Assembly (NCBI GenBank): GCA_028704125.1 | Contig: JAQVLM010000064.1 | Span: forward strand, 1 to 10,378 | Direction: 5' to 3' | From: Opitutales bacterium | GTDB taxonomy: Bacteria; Verrucomicrobiota; Verrucomicrobiia; Opitutales; JAFGAQ01 | DNA: 10,378 nucleotides | Part shown: positions 7,177 to 10,378 of the stretch, piece after piece | How positions within the stretch are numbered: position 1 is the first letter of the stretch | Layout of the letters: each line of letters starts with the position of its first letter | Notes under the pieces: generated by a model | The model's input: only the letters and a program-made list of their open reading frames with translations | Database searches by the model: none | What the model was told of the DNA's origin: nothing | Position numbers and translations under genes: made by a program

Positions 7177-7530
7177 ATGGATGAGATAATTATTGCATAT
7201 CTTAATGAAATTGCTTCACTTCCTGAGTATTTATCAGTCGAATCTATATCAATTGATACCATTAGCACTTTTGGAAATACTCCATTACACATCGCTGTTG
7301 TTCAGGGAAGGGTTGATGTAGTTAATGAATTGTTAAACTATGGTGTTGATCCTAATGTCAAAGGCGATTGCGGGTACACTCCATTGCATGATGCTGTCGA
7401 ACAGGGAAATATAGAGATAATGCATTTGTTGTTGAAGTGTGAACGTGTTGATATTAGTATTAAAAATGATATTGGTTTAAATGTTATAGATTTTGCGCAA
7501 TTGTTAGGCGTTGATTTTGATTGCGGGTAG
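7177..7530 (+). CDS. Ankyrin-repeat protein, putative immunity protein of cassette 1
   Basis: A 117-residue soluble protein with two clear ankyrin repeats, FGNTPLHIAVVQGRVDVV plus NELLNYGVDPN (about 32-60) and CGYTPLHDAVEQGNIEIM plus HLLLK (about 65-87), then a third, partial repeat (KNDIGLNVIDFAQLLG, 96-111). Residues 1-30 are an acidic helix that may cap the stack. Ankyrin proteins bind other proteins and are a known class of immunity protein in polymorphic toxin systems; here that role is inferred from position. The ATG at 7177 is preferred because AGGG lies five bases ahead of it; GTG at 7171 is an alternative. It begins 7 bases after the putative toxin gene ends, so the two are probably translated together. 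The gene is noticeably AT-rich, unlike the dnaG-lptD part of the window. Confidence 0.85.
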   Translation: MDEIIIAYLNEIASLPEYLSVESISIDTISTFGNTPLHIAVVQGRVDVVNELLNYGVDPNVKGDCGYTPLHDAVEQGNIEIMHLLLKCERVDISIKNDIGLNVIDFAQLLGVDFDCG

Positions 7531-7584
7531 GTGAATTGCTAGGTGTCAGTCCGATTACTGATGTTTTTTGTAAATGGCTCGGTG

Positions 7585-7882
7585 GATTCCAGGCTTGCGG
7601 TTGGTTGAGATTGCTGCAAAATGGAAGCTGTTGTTCTTTGAAAAAGAGGTATTTGTTTTGAGGGGAAGAAGAGGTTCTCACGCCCGTTTGACGCTGCATG
7701 CAGCGTCTGCACTCAAGCCGCAAAGCCGCTAAGGAAGAGAGAATTTAAGACTATTTGCCACAAAGGGCACATAGAACGCATAGGAACCGGTTCTCTGTTC
7801 CAAATCCATGTCCTTTGTGGATTTTGTGATCTGTGTGGCTAATGAACTCGTAGACTTTCGCGGATCGTCGAGGAACTCGATG
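7585..7882 (+). repeat. Inter-cassette repeat block, copy A
   Basis: Two segments, 7585-7665 and 7669-7882, recur in the same order at 9437-9521 and 9740-9953. The second segment holds the 18-bp palindrome, aagccgcaaagccgc, a gccacaaagggcacatagaa repeat (from about 7758) and a partly complementary cctttgtggattttgtgat (from about 7811). Its end (gatcgtcgaggaactcgatg) is Rhs core sequence (IVEELD), after which the two copies differ. No gene lies between 7531 and 7885. Confidence 0.85.
7690..7707. repeat. Perfect 18-bp palindrome
   Basis: GACGCTGCATGCAGCGTC equals its own reverse complement. The identical sequence is at 9761-9778 and a one-off copy at 5851-5868, each with cgcccgttt before it and tgcact or cgcact after it. 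Confidence 0.85.
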
Positions 7883-7885
7883 TGA

Positions 7886-8983
7886 GGTGGTAGCGTCCGG
7901 GCCCTCACCGACTTGGAAGGCAATATCACCGATACCTTCTCCTACGACGCCTACGGAGTTTCCCTGGTGGGAACGGTTTCCGGGGTAGTTGGTGGAGAGG
8001 AAGAGGGTGAAGTATCCCCGGAATCCTTGGCGCCACAAGCGGGTTTCCTGCGGGATGCCTCCTGCGGTCACGTAGGGGCCTACGCTCCCTTGGAGTCACC
8101 CTTGCAATCCCCACTTCTGGCATCCATCCCCCGCAGGGAAACGAATCTCCTCGGCTATAGTCTATCGGCTATTGGCGATTGTGCCACTTTCTACCTCTAC
8201 AGAGGAGAAAGGTGGGACGCCGATCTCGGCCAATACTACCTCCGTGCCCGATTCTACGATGCCAACTTCGGTCGCTTCCATACCCTCGATGAATACGAAG
8301 GGCGCACCGGCGAACCCCTCTCCCTGCATAAATACCTCTACGCCCATGCCAACCCTGTGACGGGTTGGGATCCAAGTGGCCGGATGACCCTCTCAGAGGC
8401 CATGTCAGTTGCATTCCGGATTACCGATTTCATGAGGAGCGTAACAGCAGCAGGGTGTTCAAAATGCGGACCGGATGTGACGGAGCAGTTGGCTGCTGTA
8501 ATCAGGAGAGTTAGAAGCGATTTTGGGAAGCCAGATTCGAAGAACGCAAAGTGTAGATCAATTACTCATTGGTGGAAGGGACAATATGCATGGGATATCA
8601 ATCAGCTTGGACCCGGAGGAAACGATTGGATAAACACTCGCTATTCAGGGTGTCCCTCTCGAGATTGTAAATACACCGTAGAAGTAGATGGACAATGTGT
8701 TGGGTCATCTCGTGCTAATTATATCATGTGGGGCACAATTTGCAATCTGTGTGAGATGACAAAAGAAGAGTGTAAAAACTATGTAAGACTCTGGAAAAAT
8801 GTCAAGTATTTCTATAGAAGACAATCATGGGGTCCTCTTGATAAAGACACCGATAATTACCTTAGCCTTGGGTATGATGGATGGCCTGATAGCGGAAAAG
8901 CTCCGCCTTCGGAAGTCTTTTCCCGTTGTAAGGGCGGTTGTGGAAAAGGTATTTCTCCGTTTTCCTATACATGGATCGACTAA
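7886..8983 (+). CDS. Rhs core remnant fused to a Cys-rich C-terminal tip (cassette 2, 5'-truncated)
   Basis: The frame opens at 7886 with GGSVRALTDLEGNITDTFSYDAYG, a typical Rhs-repeat segment. The only usable start is TTG 7913 (residue 1 below), with no good ribosome site, so it may be a silent cassette. The conserved Rhs core runs 92-156 (FYLYRGERWDADLGQYYLRA, GRFHTLDEYEG, KYLYAHANPVTGWDPSG) and ends in DPSG, the usual junction before a variable tip. The tip (157-356, DNA from 8381) has 11 cysteines (182, 185, 214, 247, 252, 262, 277, 280, 287, 339, 343) and the motifs CGPDVTEQLAAVI, QYAWDINQL, CKYTVEVDGQC and NYIMWGTICNLC. I recall similar CGPDVT...AWDI...NY..G...LC domains in diverse bacteria, without known function. 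From about 8440 the DNA turns AT-rich while the core is GC-rich. A small membrane protein gene follows. The core is certain; a toxin function for the tip is inferred. Confidence 0.85.
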   Translation, partial: GGSVRALTDLEGNITDTFSYDAYGVSLVGTVSGVVGGEEEGEVSPESLAPQAGFLRDASCGHVGAYAPLESPLQSPLLASIPRRETNLLGYSLSAIGDCATFYLYRGERWDADLGQYYLRARFYDANFGRFHTLDEYEGRTGEPLSLHKYLYAHANPVTGWDPSGRMTLSEAMSVAFRITDFMRSVTAAGCSKCGPDVTEQLAAVIRRVRSDFGKPDSKNAKCRSITHWWKGQYAWDINQLGPGGNDWINTRYSGCPSRDCKYTVEVDGQCVGSSRANYIMWGTICNLCEMTKEECKNYVRLWKNVKYFYRRQSWGPLDKDTDNYLSLGYDGWPDSGKAPPSEVFSRCKGGCGKGISPFSYTWID

Positions 8984-9063
8984 ATATTGATCATTATCAT
9001 AATGGATTGCTTGATACTGGTAGATTTGATTAAGTGGGGATAAGATGAAGGATATTTTCGGTT

Positions 9064-9354
9064 ATGTCAAAGAAGTATAAAATAGTGACTGCATACTGTT
9101 TGTCTAGTATGGTATATGGGGTGTTTCTTGGGGTTATTGATTCTGTTGTGACTGGTGTTTGGGATGTTTTTTTTCTTGTTTTTGCAATGCTTGTTTCGCC
9201 ATTTCTATTTTTCCCGAATGTTGTTCCTAAAATTGTGTTTTCAATCTATGGTATAGGTGATGGATACGGTCTGGATATTCCTGAGTTTATAGGCTTAGTT
9301 CTATTCGTTGTCACTTTTGTTGTATGTTATCGTCGGTTGGGCGTCTCAAAGTAA
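9064..9354 (+). CDS. Small integral membrane protein, possible immunity protein of cassette 2
   Basis: A 96-residue, strongly hydrophobic protein with about three membrane helices (roughly residues 7-27, 32-51 and 73-89), a basic N-terminus (MSKKYK) and a basic C-terminus (RRLGVSK). I recognise no family. It follows the Cys-rich Rhs tip by 80 bases on the same strand and shares its AT-rich composition, the place where immunity genes sit in Rhs loci; a membrane immunity protein would suit a tip acting in the envelope or periplasm, but this is inference. The ATG at 9064 has AAGGA 12 bases ahead. A better-placed GGGGATAAG precedes an 11-codon frame at 9045-9080 that overlaps the start and might be a leader or chance. 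The gene ends in tandem stops (TAATAA). Confidence 0.65.
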   Translation: MSKKYKIVTAYCLSSMVYGVFLGVIDSVVTGVWDVFFLVFAMLVSPFLFFPNVVPKIVFSIYGIGDGYGLDIPEFIGLVLFVVTFVVCYRRLGVSK

Positions 9355-9356
9355 TA

Positions 9357-9386
9357 ACGCGAAACGGGTCAGTCCACGCATTCTAA
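9357..9386 (-). repeat. 30-bp inverted-repeat copy (right)
   Basis: Reverse complement of 6710-6739 with about three differences; contains GGGTCAGTCCACGCATTC. It starts three bases after the stop of the 9064 gene, so the two copies bracket cassettes 1 and 2. Confidence 0.7.
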
Positions 9387-9436
9387 CAAAACTGGCTTGC
9401 ATGGAGGAACTGAATGGGATTGAAGTTCATTTTGCA

Positions 9437-9521
9437 GATTCCATGCTTGCGCTTGGCTGAGATTGCTGCAAAATGGAAGGGGAAGCATTGTTCTTTGAAA
9501 AAGAGGTATTTGTTTGAGGGG
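9437..9521 (+). repeat. Inter-cassette repeat block, copy B, first segment
   Basis: Matches 7585-7665 (gattcca.gcttgcg, gagattgctgcaaaatggaa, ttgttctttgaaaaagaggt) with a few small indels. Confidence 0.8.
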
Positions 9522-9739
9522 TGTGAGTGCTTGATCCGGCTGGTCAGGAGATGGGTGATCGGATATTGCCGGAACAAGCTTTCGGCCACAAACGCGTTTC
9601 CTTCGGGACTCGACCGGCAGTCATGGACCTCTAGTCCATTCCTTTGGTCTCACCGCTAGGAAATCGCGTTTCTGATCCGAATCCCACTCCCTCAAAATGA
9701 CAGGGGTGTGACCGCTTGTCCCGTCAGGTGAGGGGGAAA
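9522..9739. other. About 218-bp insert separating the two repeat segments in copy B
   Basis: In copy A the two segments are only three bases apart; here 218 bases separate them. The insert has no convincing gene. It contains a small perfect hairpin, atggac-ctcta-gtccat (9623-9639), and two gcgtttc occurrences (9594-9600, 9666-9672). No terminal inverted repeats or transposase are visible, so whether it was gained here or lost in copy A is open. Confidence 0.6.
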
Positions 9740-9953
9740 AAGAGGTTCTCACGCCCGTTTGACGCTGCATGCAGCGTCCGCACTCAAGCCGCAAAGCCGC
9801 AAAGGAAGAGGGATTGAAGAGTATTTGCCACAAAGGGCACATAGAACACAGAGGAAGCGGTTCAAAATGCGTTATCTGGAACGCTTTGTGGATTTTGTGA
9901 TCTGTGTGGCTAATGAATTCGTAGGTATTCGCAGATCGTCGAGGAGCTCGATG
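9740..9953 (+). repeat. Inter-cassette repeat block, copy B, second segment
   Basis: Matches 7669-7882 base for base in length (constant offset 2071). The middle part (about 9857-9890) has diverged, but both ends are nearly identical. It contains the 18-bp palindrome (9761-9778) and ends within Rhs codons (QIVEELD). Confidence 0.85.
9761..9778. repeat. Perfect 18-bp palindrome, second copy
   Basis: GACGCTGCATGCAGCGTC, identical to 7690-7707. Confidence 0.85.
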
Positions 9954-10378
9954 CCACCGGCGGAGTCGTCGCCACCTACCACTACGGCCACGACCTCATC
10001 AGCCAGAGCAAGCTGGTGGTGGACCCTGCGAGTGGCGCTTCGGAATGGGTTGATCGAATCTTCCTTTACGACGGCTTTCCCCTGGTGGGAGCGGATTCCA
10101 GGGCAGTTGGAGGAGGGGAAGAGGGTGGGAGAGCCCCGGAAACCTTGGCGCCACAAGCGGTTTTACTGCGGGATGGCTCCGGCAGTCACGTAGGTTACTA
10201 CGCTCCCTTGGAGTCGCCCTTGCAATCCCCGCTTCTGGCATCCATCCCCCTCAGGGAAACGAATCTCCTCGGCTATAGTCTATCGGCTATTGGCGATTGT
10301 GCCACTTTCTACCTCTACAGAGGAGAAAGGTGGGACGCCGATCTCGGCCAATACTACCTCCGTGCCCGATTCTACGAT
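9917..10378 (+). CDS. Rhs core fragment (cassette 3, no start codon, runs off window)
   Basis: The frame is open from 9917 to the window edge (154 residues) and has no credible start codon, so it is 5'-truncated. It reads RYSQIVEELDATGGVV, then ATYHYGHDLISQSKLVV, WVDRIFLYDGFPLVG and FYLYRGERWDADLGQYYLRA, all Rhs-core sequence; YHYGHDLISQ is a common Rhs signature. Bases 10080-10378 align without gaps to 7962-8260 of cassette 2, and the last 127 bases are identical. Upstream the two cores differ: this copy keeps the GHDLISQ part but lacks GSVRALTD, while cassette 2 has the reverse. Its tip and immunity gene must lie past the window. A different frame across 9759-10193 is open as well but has no Rhs match and runs through the extragenic repeat. 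Confidence 0.85.
   Translation, partial: MRRYSQIVEELDATGGVVATYHYGHDLISQSKLVVDPASGASEWVDRIFLYDGFPLVGADSRAVGGGEEGGRAPETLAPQAVLLRDGSGSHVGYYAPLESPLQSPLLASIPLRETNLLGYSLSAIGDCATFYLYRGERWDADLGQYYLRARFYD

Noticed and set aside
9045..9080. 11-codon frame MKDIFGYVKEV overlapping the 9064 gene start
   Set aside because: It has a good ribosome site, but it is too short to support as a gene; it could be a leader or chance.
6710..9386. Insertion sequence or transposon bounded by the inverted repeats
   Set aside because: No transposase or recombinase is encoded between them and no target duplication is visible, so I report the inverted repeat but not an IS element.
9759..10193. 144-codon open frame on the + strand
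   Set aside because: It runs through the extragenic repeat and is out of frame with the clear Rhs core reading over the same DNA.
1..10378. tRNA, rRNA or riboswitch
   Set aside because: I saw no cloverleaf with a GGTTCGAATCC-like arm, no rRNA sequence and no known riboswitch core by eye; a covariance-model search would be needed to exclude small RNAs.

Overview
The window looks like a Gram-negative bacterial chromosome, most likely from the Verrucomicrobiota. This is inferred from an LptD outer-membrane protein, short conserved-hypothetical genes between housekeeping genes, weak Shine-Dalgarno sequences and many dispersed extragenic repeats; no single sequence proves the phylum.

Positions 1-5265 are compact housekeeping DNA. 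The + strand carries the 3' part of dnaG (primase), which runs in from outside the window. It converges, with three bases between stop codons, on a minus-strand cluster read lptD (LPS assembly at the outer membrane), scpA (condensin kleisin), a 79-aa and a 113-aa hypothetical gene, and trxA (thioredoxin). The spacings are short, so this may be one transcription unit. A perfect GC-rich hairpin covers the last dnaG codons and may terminate transcription from both sides.

Positions 5266-6690 hold no convincing gene. The stretch is packed with small palindromes: six REP-type hairpins each preceded by GTAG, a second palindrome family, an 18-bp palindrome family, and ACA/AAG-rich dispersed repeats.

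Positions 6693-10378 are accessory DNA: a row of broken Rhs (polymorphic toxin) C-terminal cassettes, all on the + strand. Cassette 1 has no Rhs core: a hydrophobic stretch plus a small Cys-containing tip (6693-7169), followed 7 nt later by an ankyrin-repeat gene (7177-7530) that fits an immunity gene. Cassette 2 has a 5'-truncated Rhs core ending in DPSG, an 11-cysteine C-terminal domain (7886-8983) and a small membrane protein (9064-9354), possibly its immunity protein. Cassette 3 starts at about 9917 with another Rhs core and runs off the window. A repeat block (7585-7882 and 9437-9953) precedes cores 2 and 3, and the cores share 127 identical bases. The tips and immunity genes are visibly more AT-rich than the cores. 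This resembles a store of silent toxin tips that can recombine into a full-length rhs gene lying outside the window. No transposase, integrase, CRISPR, tRNA or rRNA was found.
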